Assembly: GCA_021769965.1 (NCBI GenBank) | Contig: JAETRU010000001.1 | Location: forward strand, 124,001 to 188,000 | Direction of reading: 5' to 3' | Length of the DNA stretch: 64,000 nt | Origin: Eubacterium sp. | GTDB taxonomy: Bacteria > Bacillota > Clostridia > Peptostreptococcales > Anaerovoracaceae | In this document: positions 46,618 to 56,558 of the stretch, one piece after another | Numbering within the stretch: position 1 is the stretch's first letter | How the letters are laid out: every line of letters starts with the position of its first letter | Translations under genes and position numbers: made by a program | Notes under the pieces: generated by a model | What the model was told of the DNA's origin: nothing | What the model saw: only the letters and a program-made list of their open reading frames with translations | Databases searched by the model: none

Positions 46618-47460
46618 TTACCTTTGGCGGGCAACCACTACGAATCGTCCGTGTTCTTCGTGATAGGAACAGGTAACAAGGGTAATGAGCTTATCGCCGT
46701 ACTCGGCAGTCACCCCTGTATCGTACAAACTTTTTTCTTTATAATTCTGAATGGCGTTGTCATAGTCTGCTTTGTCGGCAGCCTTGATAAAGCGGTAAAA
46801 CTTAAAACAGTTCTCGTCTGCGTAATATACCCGGTCGTAAAAAGCTGCCAGAACTTCATATTCGCCCTGCTCATAGAGCGTATCAAATCTGATTATGGGA
46901 TGCTCCTGCCAATAGCTTTTGTTGGCGTATTGCAGGATTTCACGGAACATAGTGCCGTTTTTCATGTTGTGCCCGTAGATGATATAGTTATCACTGTCAA
47001 TTCCACATTTTGCGTCCATAAAAGGCGTACCGGCAGTGCTGGTTTCGCCCTCAAAGGACAGACGCAGGTATTTTTCCGGATCGTCCGGGGTATGCATCAC
47101 CGGGTAGTCCAAAACGGTGTTCTCAATACAGATCCAGCCGAACAGGTCAGGGTTCTGCTCATACACAGAAGCGTACTGCGTCAGGATTTCAGGCTCTGTT
47201 TCTATTTCCGCAGGCTCGCGTGTGGTGTCGGCAGGGATAACAGGAATAGCTGGAATATAATCCGCAGTGCTGCTTTCCTCTGCATGAACACTTCCTGATA
47301 TAAGATCATATTCCACCTGTCTGTTCTGATCTCTCAGAATACCTCGGACTGCCGCAAGAGCCCCTACAGAGGATGCTGCCAGCAAAATGAGAATGGGGAT
47401 CCAGTTGCGGAGCGGCCTATGTTTCCTTTGATACTTTCCTTTGGTGCTGATCCATTTCAT
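46618..47460 (-). CDS. srtB: Class B sortase (280 aa)
   Basis: A membrane-anchored transpeptidase: one TM helix (about residues 20-40), a linker, then the sortase barrel. Catalytic His is in YIIYGHNMKNG, Cys in LITLVTCSY, and Arg in GRFVVVAR. The class B assignment rests on the NPDLFGWICIENTVLDYPVM start of the domain and the long helix between His and Cys. The natural substrate is the adjacent surface protein ending in a VPQTG motif. It is the last gene of that unit, 15 bases after the small anchored protein gene. Confidence 0.93.
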   Translation of the reverse strand: MKWISTKGKYQRKHRPLRNWIPILILLAASSVGALAAVRGILRDQNRQVEYDLISGSVHAEESSTADYIPAIPVIPADTTREPAEIETEPEILTQYASVYEQNPDLFGWICIENTVLDYPVMHTPDDPEKYLRLSFEGETSTAGTPFMDAKCGIDSDNYIIYGHNMKNGTMFREILQYANKSYWQEHPIIRFDTLYEQGEYEVLAAFYDRVYYADENCFKFYRFIKAADKADYDNAIQNYKEKSLYDTGVTAEYGDKLITLVTCSYHEEHGRFVVVARQR

Positions 47461-47475
47461 TGACGGTTCACCCGG

Positions 47476-47928
47476 CTATTCCTCCTGTCTGTGCAGCTCA
47501 TAGGTTCCGCCGATGGTTCCTTCTCCGCCTGTCAGGGTGAGCGTGTTGTCATTTACAGAAAATGTATAGGTGCAATCCCGTGCTGCTTCATTTGAAAAGT
47601 CGATAAAGAGCCGATCGCCCTTCACTTGATAGGAAAAATCATAAGTTGCGGAGGTAAGGAGCATTTCACCGCTTCCTTTGCCGTCAAACTGATAGGTCGT
47701 GTTGCTGTCATAGTCCCATGTGCCGGTTAACGGGTCGCTGCCGGAACATCCTTTAACAAGCAATACAATAAGCAGGACCAATACAAGCAGCGCAGCGGCG
47801 CAAAGAATCAACCTGCGTTGCTTTCTTCTCTGCCGCCTTTTCCTTGCGATATATCTCCTGTAATCCTCTTTACCGGAGGCTGCACTCGGCGTCTGCTGGG
47901 ATGTTGGTCGGGCTTGTTCGTTGTTCAT
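47476..47928 (-). CDS. Membrane-anchored lipocalin-like domain protein (150 aa)
   Basis: A basic cytoplasmic tail (RRYIARKRRQRRKQRR), one TM helix (about residues 39-58), a cysteine, then a small extracytoplasmic beta domain: DPLTGTWDYDSNTTYQFDGK and FSVNDNTLTLTGGEGTIGGT, the pattern of DUF5640 / lipocalin-like domains. It lies between the surface protein and the sortase, so it may help assembly of the anchored protein. Confidence 0.75.
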   Translation of the reverse strand: MNNEQARPTSQQTPSAASGKEDYRRYIARKRRQRRKQRRLILCAAALLVLVLLIVLLVKGCSGSDPLTGTWDYDSNTTYQFDGKGSGEMLLTSATYDFSYQVKGDRLFIDFSNEAARDCTYTFSVNDNTLTLTGGEGTIGGTYELHRQEE

Positions 47929-48010
47929 CGTGGTTTCTCCAATCCAAGGGAAAGGGCGGCAGCGGGACTATGCCCGTCACCGCCCATCCTTATAAGATTA
48001 TCTTATTGGG

Positions 48011-51000
48011 TTATTTTACGTATTTTTTTCTTTTGCTGTACACTACGGTGCCAGTTACACCAAGGCCAGAAGCAAGCAGCAGGACGATCCAGAGGATCAT
48101 GTTGCTGTTGTCGCCGGTCTGAGGTACATCATCCAGAGCGCCGGTGTTCGGATTGCTTTCCGTCGGATTGTTCGGTTTGGTTGTAGAACCGGTAGCTGGG
48201 ATCTCAACAGCAGGACGCTGATAGCCGCAAACCTTGCATTCTTCATGCTTGGTGCCCTTTTTGGTTGCAGTTGCTTCCTTATCTACCACCCACTTGAAGC
48301 TGTGAGCTGCAACATCATCCTTGTGGCCGCAGGAGCATTCTTTCCAGTGGTTGATAGAATCGGATTTCCAGTCAGAGCTGTAGTTGTGCATATGCTCGCC
48401 GCTGCCGGTTGCAGGAATCGTACCGGTTTCCAGTACACGGTGGCAAACGGTGCATTCCTTATGCTTTGTACCGTCAGTGGTAGCCGTTGCTGCGGTGTCG
48501 GTGATCCATTTGCTGGCGGTATGTGCCGCTTCCTCAGCTTTTGCGCCGCAGGAGCATTCATACCAGTGCTTGTCGGCGTCAGTTTTCCACTCGCTGCCAT
48601 AGCTGTGGGTATGCTCACCGCTGCCGGTTGCCGGGATCGTACCGGTTTCCATTACATAACCGCACTCGGTACATTCCTTATGCTTCGTGCCGTCAGTGGT
48701 AGCCGTTGCCGGAGTGTCGGTGATCCATTCGCTTTCGGTATGAGCTGCTTTGCTGTCTTCAATGATGACGCCGCAGCCAACAACCGTACATTCTTTCCAA
48801 TGGTTATCCGCATCAGACTTCCAACCGGAAGGAGTATGTCCGTTTGCCGTAAGGATGACGCTGGTCTTGTCGGTAATTTCCACAGAACCGGATGCGTCCT
48901 CAAACCACTTATCACAGCCGTCACATGTGTAATATGCTTTGTTGCCCGGTGTGGTGCAAGTTGCAGGATTTTCATCAACAAGCGTCAGATTATGGGTATG
49001 CGGAACGGAATTATCATAGGTACAGGTATCGCAGATGTCATCGTCTCCGTAATCATGAGCCGCTTCGTCTTTCTTTAAGTGGCAGCGGCTGCATTCATAC
49101 CAGTGCTTGTCGGCATCTTTACTCCAGCTTCCTTCTTCCGGCCAAGCGTGGTCGAGAGCAGAACCGGTGTCTGTAAAGGTGTCGGCATCATTTGTGCTGA
49201 TTGCTCCGCAGGAGCAGCTCTTGTAGTAAACTGCATCATGGGTGCAGTCAGCAGCAGTTTTCAGAGCTGCGTCCTTAATGGTTTCCTGATCGAAAGTATG
49301 GGTATGCGGCGCAGCTTTATAGGTCGCTTTCACGCTAACTTCGCCGGCAGGCATTGTGAAGGTGGTGGTTGCGCTGTTTGCGTCCGCAAGGGTAATGCCG
49401 CCGCTTACAACTTCCCACTTATCAAATACCTTGCCGGACGGAGCCGCATTTGCAGTCAAGGTAACGGTTGTACCCATTGTTGCCTTGGTGATCGGAGTGC
49501 CTGCACCAACGGATGCAGTACCGCCTGTCACGGTTACATTGTACTCAATAGCTTCCCAAACTGCGGTTACGGTAGTGTTAGCAGTAACGGTAATCTTGTC
49601 GCCAGCAGCCTTTTCAACACCGCCAACGCTCCAAGCCTTGAACTGCTTGCCATCGGGAGCAGTAAAGCCGTTTGCAGGGAGCGTGTATTCACCGGAAACA
49701 CCGGTTACATCAGCCATGCTGCCTGTACCGCCGTTAGCATCGAAGGAAACGGTATAAGTAACAACAGGGATGTCCTCCCAAACTGCGGTTACGGTAGTGT
49801 TAGCAGTAACGGTAATCTTGTCGCCAACCGCCTTTTCAACACCGCCAACGCTCCAAGCCTTGAACTGCTTACCGGCAGGAGCAGTGAAGCCGTTTTCAGG
49901 GAGAGTGTATTCGCCGGAAATATCGGTTACATCTACCATTGTGCCTGTACCGCCGTTAGCGTTAAAGCTTACGGTGTAGGTCGTGACCGGGGCGGTGTAG
50001 CTCACCGTGACCTTCTCGCCCAGATAATAGTGATTATTCAGATACGCTACGACATAGTAATTGCCCTCATTTAGGCCATAAATGCTTGTTTCATAGCTGT
50101 ACTCATACGGGCTGGATGTGGAGGTCGTATCTGATCTGATAGAGATGTAACTACTCTCATTGTTCTCATTCCCCTCTTCCACCAGTCTGAAGCCCTCTTG
50201 TGCGGCATTCGCCTTTACCACCGTTTTGAAGGTGAGTGTTCCTTGGGTGCCGGTCGTGCCGGTGGGCGTGAACTTCGGCGTTCCGACAAAGGGACTGTGC
50301 TTCGCCGTCACGGTGACATCCTTGTCGGGAACGGTGAAGGAGTTGCTCGCCGTGGTAGCCGATTTGTCGAGCGTCACATCCGAAGAAGTCCACTCCTTGA
50401 AGGGAATTTCCTGATCATCCCAACTTTTCTTGATGGCGGGCGTGATGTTCACCTTGTCACCCGCAAGGAAATATCCGCTGCCATTTTCGTACTTGACGCC
50501 GGGGCCGGTGAGTTGGCCGTTCTGGGCCGTCACCTTGCGGGGCGTGCCGAAGCGGTAGGAGGCGTAGCAGTTGATCGTATCCACATTGACCGCGTGGGTG
50601 GTGGTGTCAAAGCTTGCTCCTCTCGAAATGGCACCGCCGGGATAACTGGAATGGGTACTGTGCTTCTTCCACTGGACCTGCATCTCGCCGACCCTAGTCA
50701 AGGTTGGAGTTCCCATAGGATAAATGCCAAAGCTGTAAGCATCATCTTTTCCGGCCTTGGTCACATCGATCTTGATCTTACCGGTGGTGTCGATGCTCAC
50801 ATTTCCATTTGCGAACATTCCATTGCAGTTGCTGCCGCCTGTCGTATTGTTCGGCGTAGCGCAGGTGATGTCCACGGAGGCATTTTCGGAGATGGTGATG
50901 TTTTCCTTTGCGTAAATGCCGTAGGCTTTCTCGTAGGTGCTCGTGCCGGTGTGCGTCATGTCGATGGTCACTTCGGCATCTCCCTTGATCGTCACACTGC

Positions 51001-51478
51001 CGGTTGTATAGCTGCCAGATAAACCGGTCTCGATGCCGATTGCGGCATTGCCGCCGCTTAATGTGCGGGTAATTGAGAGCGTGCCGCCGTCGCTGGATGT
51101 AACGGTGATATCACCGCCCACAGCATTCTCAAGGCTACCATCATTGATGATATTCGTGCCCTCCAGTACGACGGTAATATCAGTACGACCGACTCCGCCC
51201 ACCGTGATTCCTTTTCCGTTGTAGTCCTTCAGCGTCAGCGTACCGGTGGCGGGATCATACGCGGCGTTGAAATCTGTTGAGGTGCCGGTGAAGACGTTTT
51301 CAGGATCGTTGTTTTTGTAATAAAGTCTGCCTGGATTGTAAAAGTTTTTACCTCCGTCAACAAAAACGTTGCTTGCATCCGGAGATGCCGCCAGCGCCGT
51401 GGTTGGGAGCAGCGAGAGCAGCATCACAAGGCTGAGTAGGAAGCTCCACAGTTTTGTAAGTTTTGTTTTTGCTTTCAA
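48011..51478 (-). CDS. Cell-wall-anchored repeat surface protein (1155 aa)
   Basis: The layout is a signal peptide (about residues 1-31, ending ALAAS), a beta-helix-like N-terminal domain (about 40-330), two nearly identical 74-residue Listeria-Bacteroides (InlB B) repeats (NGGTGTMVDVTDISGEYTLP and its copy), a further repeat-like stretch, then at least five repeats with paired cysteines (HWYECSCGAKAEEAAH; HKECTVCHRVLETG) and a C-terminal sorting signal: VPQTGD, hydrophobic helix and KRKKYVK tail. The start is a TTG at 51478, chosen for the perfect AAGGAGG site; no ATG fits. It should be exported and attached to the wall by the adjacent sortase. Probable adhesin cargo of the mobile element. 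Confidence 0.9.
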   Translation of the reverse strand: MKAKTKLTKLWSFLLSLVMLLSLLPTTALAASPDASNVFVDGGKNFYNPGRLYYKNNDPENVFTGTSTDFNAAYDPATGTLTLKDYNGKGITVGGVGRTDITVVLEGTNIINDGSLENAVGGDITVTSSDGGTLSITRTLSGGNAAIGIETGLSGSYTTGSVTIKGDAEVTIDMTHTGTSTYEKAYGIYAKENITISENASVDITCATPNNTTGGSNCNGMFANGNVSIDTTGKIKIDVTKAGKDDAYSFGIYPMGTPTLTRVGEMQVQWKKHSTHSSYPGGAISRGASFDTTTHAVNVDTINCYASYRFGTPRKVTAQNGQLTGPGVKYENGSGYFLAGDKVNITPAIKKSWDDQEIPFKEWTSSDVTLDKSATTASNSFTVPDKDVTVTAKHSPFVGTPKFTPTGTTGTQGTLTFKTVVKANAAQEGFRLVEEGNENNESSYISIRSDTTSTSSPYEYSYETSIYGLNEGNYYVVAYLNNHYYLGEKVTVSYTAPVTTYTVSFNANGGTGTMVDVTDISGEYTLPENGFTAPAGKQFKAWSVGGVEKAVGDKITVTANTTVTAVWEDIPVVTYTVSFDANGGTGSMADVTGVSGEYTLPANGFTAPDGKQFKAWSVGGVEKAAGDKITVTANTTVTAVWEAIEYNVTVTGGTASVGAGTPITKATMGTTVTLTANAAPSGKVFDKWEVVSGGITLADANSATTTFTMPAGEVSVKATYKAAPHTHTFDQETIKDAALKTAADCTHDAVYYKSCSCGAISTNDADTFTDTGSALDHAWPEEGSWSKDADKHWYECSRCHLKKDEAAHDYGDDDICDTCTYDNSVPHTHNLTLVDENPATCTTPGNKAYYTCDGCDKWFEDASGSVEITDKTSVILTANGHTPSGWKSDADNHWKECTVVGCGVIIEDSKAAHTESEWITDTPATATTDGTKHKECTECGYVMETGTIPATGSGEHTHSYGSEWKTDADKHWYECSCGAKAEEAAHTASKWITDTAATATTDGTKHKECTVCHRVLETGTIPATGSGEHMHNYSSDWKSDSINHWKECSCGHKDDVAAHSFKWVVDKEATATKKGTKHEECKVCGYQRPAVEIPATGSTTKPNNPTESNPNTGALDDVPQTGDNSNMILWIVLLLASGLGVTGTVVYSKRKKYVK
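49555..49998. repeat. Tandem 222-bp repeats in the surface-protein gene
   Basis: Two head-to-tail copies (49555-49776 and 49777-49998) with very high identity encode the 74-residue repeats. Their similarity suggests recent duplication and easy gain or loss of units. Confidence 0.8.
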
Positions 51479-51644
51479 AATAATTCCTCCTTTTTTCTTT
51501 CCGACATTTTGCCGGGTGATTTGACCGTGTGGTTTGTTTTACCTGCTCTCCCACACGGCAAAGAGAGCTTCTGCCATTGCCCATCCGTTCGGAGAACGAA
51601 GAAGCGTCAAATACAATCATATCATTCCATCACCACCGTCCTCC

Positions 51645-52028
51645 TTACAAAGCATCGATGACCGCCGAAAGATAGGTGGAAGAAACGGAGCCGTAGATGA
51701 AATTGTCAACAAGCCCGTCCTTCTTCGCCTGACGCACCTTGTCCGCCAGCTTCTTTTCGGTGTTCTCGTCCACGACCAGTACAATTTTGCAGTTCGGGTT
51801 GGTTTTCTTCAGCTCGGCACGGATCTTCATCCGCTCCTCCAGCTTCCACGGCGTGTAGGCGGTAACTTCCATAATCAGGACATTCGCAAGCACAACATCG
51901 CACAAAAACAACGTTTTGTCCGGACTGTCGCTCATCACCGGATCAAAATCGGGATCAAACCGGCGAAGGGCTTCGGCAATCGCATCCGCAAACAGGGCGT
52001 TCTGCATATCGATCACTACTCTCCGCAT
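51645..52028 (-). CDS. Stand-alone degenerate receiver-like protein (127 aa)
   Basis: The alternating beta/alpha pattern fits a CheY-like receiver without an output domain. Key residues are altered: the acidic pair after strand 1 is reduced to VVIDMQN, and the strand-3 phosphoacceptor site reads VLIMEVT with Glu where Asp is expected. It may mimic the phosphorylated state. I chose ATG 52028 with a GAGGTGA site; a longer frame to 52109 has none. It lies between the surface protein gene and the LuxR-type regulator. Confidence 0.65.
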   Translation of the reverse strand: MRRVVIDMQNALFADAIAEALRRFDPDFDPVMSDSPDKTLFLCDVVLANVLIMEVTAYTPWKLEERMKIRAELKKTNPNCKIVLVVDENTEKKLADKVRQAKKDGLVDNFIYGSVSSTYLSAVIDAL

Positions 52029-52171
52029 TTGCCTCACCTCCAAGTTCTCTTTTTTACGCACTGATGATATTTGGGCATAAAAAAGCGCAGTAACCCCATA
52101 ATCAACCATATTATACCGGATCGTTTTTCAAAACACACCGTCCCTAAGTACAGTATTGCAGAAATTTTTTC

Positions 52172-52206
52172 AAAAAAATACCCGGTCTCGCATCGGAAAC
52201 CGGGTA
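52172..52206 (-). terminator. Terminator after the LuxR-type response regulator gene
   Basis: An eight-base stem (TACCCGGT / ACCGGGTA) is followed by T7 on the minus strand. It splits the regulatory operon from the surface-protein genes. Confidence 0.8.
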
Positions 52207-52227
52207 TATCGGGCTATTCAGTTTGTT

Positions 52228-52890
52228 TTACGCGATGGGAAGATCGTCCTCGTCATCGGTATTGTCAAGCAGCTTTGGAATAATGAGGCGCTTGCCTGTG
52301 ACAGCAATGGCAAGCTGGGTCTTGTTGGAAAAACCGGTCTCCTCAAGAATCTTGGAAACGTGCCATTTAACGGTTCTGACTGTGATGTTCAACTCCTGCG
52401 CGATCTCATTGTATTCCAGTCCCTCGCAGACCAGCCGTAAAACCTTGAGCTGTGCATCGGTCAGCTCTTTGCTGGTGGTAACGCCCAGCTTGACAATGGG
52501 CGTTTCGCCGGGCCACATCTGTTTGCCCTGCATAGTGGCGTCCATCACGGTGATCAGCTCCTCGGGGCTTACTTCCTTGTGCCAGAAGCTGTCCGCTCCC
52601 ACCTCTTTTGCCCGCTTGATAAAGCTCTCCTCCGGCATGGAGGTGACGATAATGATTTTGAGCTTCGGGAACTGCTCTCTCAGCTCGGCGGCGGCTTCAA
52701 TGCCGTCCATTCTGCCGTGGGTGCAGACATCCATCAGTACCAGTTCCACTGCGCTTCGGCGACAGACGGTAGCGGCCATATCCGCTTTTGTGAGACTGCC
52801 CACCAGTTCGTAGCCTTCGCTGCCGCGCACAACATTCTCCATATATTCCCGTGCGATACGCTGATCGTCAACCACAAGCACCCTTGTCAT
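52228..52890 (-). CDS. NarL/LuxR-type response regulator (220 aa)
   Basis: The receiver has VLVVDDQRIAREY with the acidic pair, phosphoacceptor Asp in VELVLMDVCTHG and a Lys in SFWHKEVSPEE. The C-terminal LuxR HTH reads LTDAQLKVLRLVCEGLEYNE followed by IAQELNITVRTVKWHVSKIL. It overlaps the upstream kinase gene by four bases, so the pair is one two-component system. It probably controls the adjacent surface-protein operon. Confidence 0.92.
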   Translation of the reverse strand: MTRVLVVDDQRIAREYMENVVRGSEGYELVGSLTKADMAATVCRRSAVELVLMDVCTHGRMDGIEAAAELREQFPKLKIIIVTSMPEESFIKRAKEVGADSFWHKEVSPEELITVMDATMQGKQMWPGETPIVKLGVTTSKELTDAQLKVLRLVCEGLEYNEIAQELNITVRTVKWHVSKILEETGFSNKTQLAIAVTGKRLIIPKLLDNTDDEDDLPIA

Positions 52891-53894
52891 ACCTGCACCT
52901 CCTGTTCCTGTTTTTCTGCGCCAACCGGCAAAGTAACCGTCAGCAAAAATTCCGGCTGCGACTGTATCTCCATCCTGCCGCCTGCTCTTGTGATCTGTTT
53001 TTCCAGATACACAAGCCCGCCCCGGGGCGTGATGTCTCCCTCCGGCTGTCTGCCGTCATTGGTGATATGTAAGGTGACGGCAGCTTCTGTCTGCTCCGAT
53101 ACCACGTACATAGCCGTTGCGTCCGCATGACGGGCGGCGTTGATACAGGCTTCCCGCATGACCGCAAGAAGGGCTTTGAGCAGCTTCGCCTCCGTCGGAA
53201 GCTCGCCGTTTATTTCCACACGGACGCCGGAAACCTCTGCATCCCGGATAAACTCCGACACATCGTCCTGGGGATAGACGTTTTCCTCGCGCAATACCTG
53301 AATGGCACGGCGAAACTGCCTGACAGCGGCGGCGTTTTCTTCGGAAGTGGTGTTTTGCCGCAAAATCTGCCGTATGGCGGCAACTCCCATATTCATCTGA
53401 TCGTGCAGCCGCGTTTTCAGGTTCAGGATTTCCTGTTCTCTTGTCATTTCCAGTACATTTTCCGACAGGAGCTTCAGCTCACGGTACATCTTTTTCAGTT
53501 CCCGTGACTGGCACTTCAGTTCCTGCTGTTTTTCGTACAGTTCGGTCACATCAACGAATATGACTTCGGTATAAACCTCGCCTTGCGCGGTCGTGATCTT
53601 CTCTGCGGAATACTGCCATGCGTGTCCGTCAGGGAAAAGGAATACATTTCCGTCCCGGATGACGCCGGTGGCGTGATCACAGCCCTCCAGCGCTTCATTC
53701 AGCTCGGTAAGACTTTGCAGGTCTCTTTGCGTGATTTTACGGTAAAGCTCATACATCGCCGTATTGCACAGCTTGACGGTGCCTGCGGGCGTGAAGTAAC
53801 AGACGGCTGAGGGCAGGGTGTCCAGCGCTTCTTTTACCGCACTGCGCAGATCGTGTTTTGCTTTGATTTTTTCGATAGCTTTGCGTGCTTTCAT
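52887..53894 (-). CDS. Cytosolic PAS-domain histidine kinase (335 aa)
   Basis: A PAS domain (about residues 20-115; LPSAVCYFTPAGTVKLCNTA) and a coiled coil lead into a dimerisation helix with the phosphorylatable His in LKTRLHDQMNMGVAAIRQIL, of the type seen in LiaS/NarX-like kinases. The ATPase domain holds the N box (VMREACINAARHADATAM) and a G box (RGGLVYLEKQITRAGG). No TM segments are seen, so input must come from a partner, presumably the multi-TM protein encoded just upstream (four-base overlap). Confidence 0.88.
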   Translation of the reverse strand: MKARKAIEKIKAKHDLRSAVKEALDTLPSAVCYFTPAGTVKLCNTAMYELYRKITQRDLQSLTELNEALEGCDHATGVIRDGNVFLFPDGHAWQYSAEKITTAQGEVYTEVIFVDVTELYEKQQELKCQSRELKKMYRELKLLSENVLEMTREQEILNLKTRLHDQMNMGVAAIRQILRQNTTSEENAAAVRQFRRAIQVLREENVYPQDDVSEFIRDAEVSGVRVEINGELPTEAKLLKALLAVMREACINAARHADATAMYVVSEQTEAAVTLHITNDGRQPEGDITPRGGLVYLEKQITRAGGRMEIQSQPEFLLTVTLPVGAEKQEQEVQV

Positions 53895-55524
53895 GCGCCC
53901 TCACCGCCTTTCTGCAATTGGAAGGTAAAGCGGCAGGTTCCGTCCTCGCAGGAATACAAATCTGCGTCTGCCTTATGGCCGGATAAATCGGTATCGCAGA
54001 CAAAGTCAATGGACACAAGAAACTGTCCCTTTCTTTCACGGGCATTGACCCACACACTGTGAAGGTCGAACAGACAGTCCTCCAGTATCGTTTCAAAGGC
54101 GTGGTATATGCGAAGCATATCCTTTGTCGCCAGGATAACATCCGCAGGGAGCGTACAAAGGCATTTCACATCCAGCAGTTCCAGATTCACAAAAGAATCC
54201 TCAAAGCATCTTGACAGGTCGCGAATATCCGCCGTTTCTTCCCGATGGCTGACAAGCAGAAGATTGCCGTAGCGCTTTATGTAGGCACCCAAAACCGCTG
54301 CACCTGCAAGAAATTGTTCTCGTTTTTTCGCATCATTTTCCGTATCATACTGTGTCAGCAGATGTTCAATCATGCTGATTTGTCCAGCCGTTTCCCGGTT
54401 GAGCACATCGGCTGCCCGGTTCTTTTCCTGCAAGGAAAGGATTTTCTTTTTCGTTTCCAGATTTTCCTGACGGAGGCGGTTACGCTCCGAAAGATCCCGG
54501 CAGTTTTCTTCGATCTGCTCAATGGCTTCGGTAAGCTCTGAAACGTCCTCCTGCCACAGCACATGACCGAAACGAATCGGTTTGCTTTTGATCAGTGTCG
54601 TTTTATCCGCCAAAACAGGATGCGTTTTGGCACTCATTCTCTGCTCATCGGTCAGCCCCCCGGCATTGGAGCTGGCAAGGCAGACCGTGTTTCCCTGATC
54701 CGTAATCTGTGCGCCGAGCCTGCTGACCATAAACAGTTCTTCATAGCCGGTGTTGGTCTGGATCAGCCCGCATTGAATACAGCTTTCCAAGATTCCGGTG
54801 AACATCAGGCACTGCGCTGCAGCGATGTCTCCGCCGATTAGCTGCATCCATTCCACGCCGCTGACATATATCAAGGCATATACGATAGAACATGCCAGCA
54901 GCAAAAACGGCAGATATTTTTTCCTATATGAGAGCCGACACTTGATTATCATGATAACAAATGCCGCTAAAGCGCAAAGGATCTCCCACCCGAGTACGAT
55001 ATAATATCCGAATGTATATCCATTGTTTTTGTCAGTCCATACCTCTCCTTCGGGGAAGGAAAAGACAAGCTGATGGAGATCATTGGTAAGCACCAGCAGC
55101 AGACAAAGAACCGTGGGAATAGATAATAACAGCAGCGCCGTTTTCGATAACCTTACGTTCTCGGGCTTGCCCAGTGAGATAGCCACAAACAAAGAAAACA
55201 GCGGGATAAACAGCATTGGCAGGTAGTACAGGTACCATAGTTGCCGTGCTATTCCGGTATCGGTTATAAAAAAGTATTTCATTGAACGGATAACAAACCA
55301 AAAAACCATTAAGCCTGAAACGGCAATCAGATAATGGCGCACCTGTACCTGAATGATCCGTTTGCTGACGGAAATTCCCCATCCGATATAAAGGGCGATA
55401 TAGATCAGCGAGCGGAGGATCCCACCCGGAACGTTCAAGATATCAAACTTTCCCAAAACCCGTAAGGTGATCGCAGAGAAAACCATTGCGGCTACAAGAA
55501 AGCCTGTTTTGTGATTCTGTTTCG

Positions 55525-55528
<4 letters not shown>
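53891..55528 (-). CDS. Multi-TM sensor with degenerate kinase-like cytoplasmic region (545 aa)
   Basis: Seven or eight hydrophobic helices (about residues 10-250) resemble the 7TM sensor region of some histidine kinases. They are followed by a PAS-like stretch, a coiled coil (about 350-400) and a region with kinase-like topology (AAVLGAYIKRYGNLLLVS) but no phospho-His motif and no ATP-binding G boxes. It is thus a likely sensor that passes its signal to the soluble kinase downstream. I chose ATG 55528, which has GGGGAGG ten bases upstream and overlaps the stop of the 61-codon leader frame as ATGA. The frame stays open upstream to 55630 and, with a changed repeat number, could join the leader. 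Confidence 0.85.
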
Positions 55529-55710
<182 letters not shown>

Positions 55711-55736
55711 TGTGTCAACCTTCTTTCAAGAGAGAT

Positions 55737-55940
55737 TCATTTTGCTTTCACGTTTGTTCCAGGTATCGGCGGCGTTTTTTTACGGGGATCTGTGGGCTTT
55801 ACCGCATCGTCGGGGATCGCCCATGAACGCCCGAACCGCTCTGCGCCGGGGATGCGTCCCTGCGCCACATACTGATTGACACGGCGCTCCGATATACCCC
55901 ATTTATAGGAAGTTTCCCGTATGGAGAGATAACCTTTCAT
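55737..55940 (-). CDS. Excisionase-like helix-turn-helix DNA-binding protein (67 aa)
   Basis: The winged-helix MerR/Xis-like pattern is LSIRETSYKWGISERRVNQY followed by VAQGRIPGAERFGRSWAIPD. Proteins like this act as excisionases or small regulators in conjugative elements. I chose the ATG at 55940 for its AGGAG site. It lies 26 bases upstream of the repeat-containing leader and may share its transcript. Confidence 0.82.
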   Translation of the reverse strand: MKGYLSIRETSYKWGISERRVNQYVAQGRIPGAERFGRSWAIPDDAVKPTDPRKKTPPIPGTNVKAK

Positions 55941-56104
55941 ACGCCGCTCCTTTCCGACCGACACAACAATACAATATATATTATATACGAATATCCGCAG
56001 TTTTTCAAGAATCCGGAGTGAATTGTTCTTGAACTTTTTTCTTATAGGTTTGGAAAAATGCAGGGTGTTCACCGTAGTAGTAGTAGTGAGAAAGGAGATA
56101 CCGC

Positions 56105-56210
56105 AGCAAGCATAGGGAGTGTAGCCACACTCCCGAATAACGCTCCCGCCCGTCCTGCCGGATGGCGGCGCGTCTGCTTGTTGGGATAGTCCCAAACCCT
56201 TATTGGAAAC
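56105..56210. other. Probable origin of transfer (oriT)
   Basis: The intergenic sequence directly upstream of mobC has two inverted repeats: GGGAGTGT-N4-ACACTCCC (56115-56134) and TTGGGA-N3-TCCCAA (56181-56195). Between them lies CGTCCTGCCGG, similar to the nick region ATCCTG of RP4-type origins. Position, structure and neighbours fit an oriT, but the nick site is not proven. Confidence 0.6.
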
Positions 56211-56228
56211 GGAAAGGACGGTGAACGA

Positions 56229-56558
56229 ATGGCAAACAGAACGAGGAGCATTGTGCTGCGTGTCCCTGTCACCGCAGAGGAACGGGCATTGATTGAGAAG
56301 AAAATGCAGCAGATGGGAACGCGCTGCTTCTCCACCTATGCCCGCAAAATGCTCATTGACGGCTATGTTATCAAGATTGATTACAGCGATATAAAGGCTA
56401 TGACTGCCGAGCTGCAAAAGATCGGCACGAATATCAATCAGATTGCCCGGCGTGTCAATGCAACGGGGACAATCTATGCGCAGGACATTGAGGATATCAA
56501 GGGGGTGCTGAATGAAATATGGCTGTCACAAAGATCCATCCTATCAAAAGCACCTTGA
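56229..56558 (+). CDS. mobC: Relaxosome protein MobC
   Basis: A 109-residue RHH-like accessory protein: SIVLRVPVTAEERALIEKKM forms the strand and first helix, and LQKIGTNINQIARRVNATG is the family's conserved C-terminal block. It helps the relaxase melt oriT. Its end overlaps the relaxase start by 40 bases. Confidence 0.92.
   Translation: MANRTRSIVLRVPVTAEERALIEKKMQQMGTRCFSTYARKMLIDGYVIKIDYSDIKAMTAELQKIGTNINQIARRVNATGTIYAQDIEDIKGVLNEIWLSQRSILSKAP

Noticed and set aside
48245..50074. Two long plus-strand frames of 277 and 331 codons
   Set aside because: They are antisense to the surface-protein gene and their Cys/Gly pattern mirrors its repeats.
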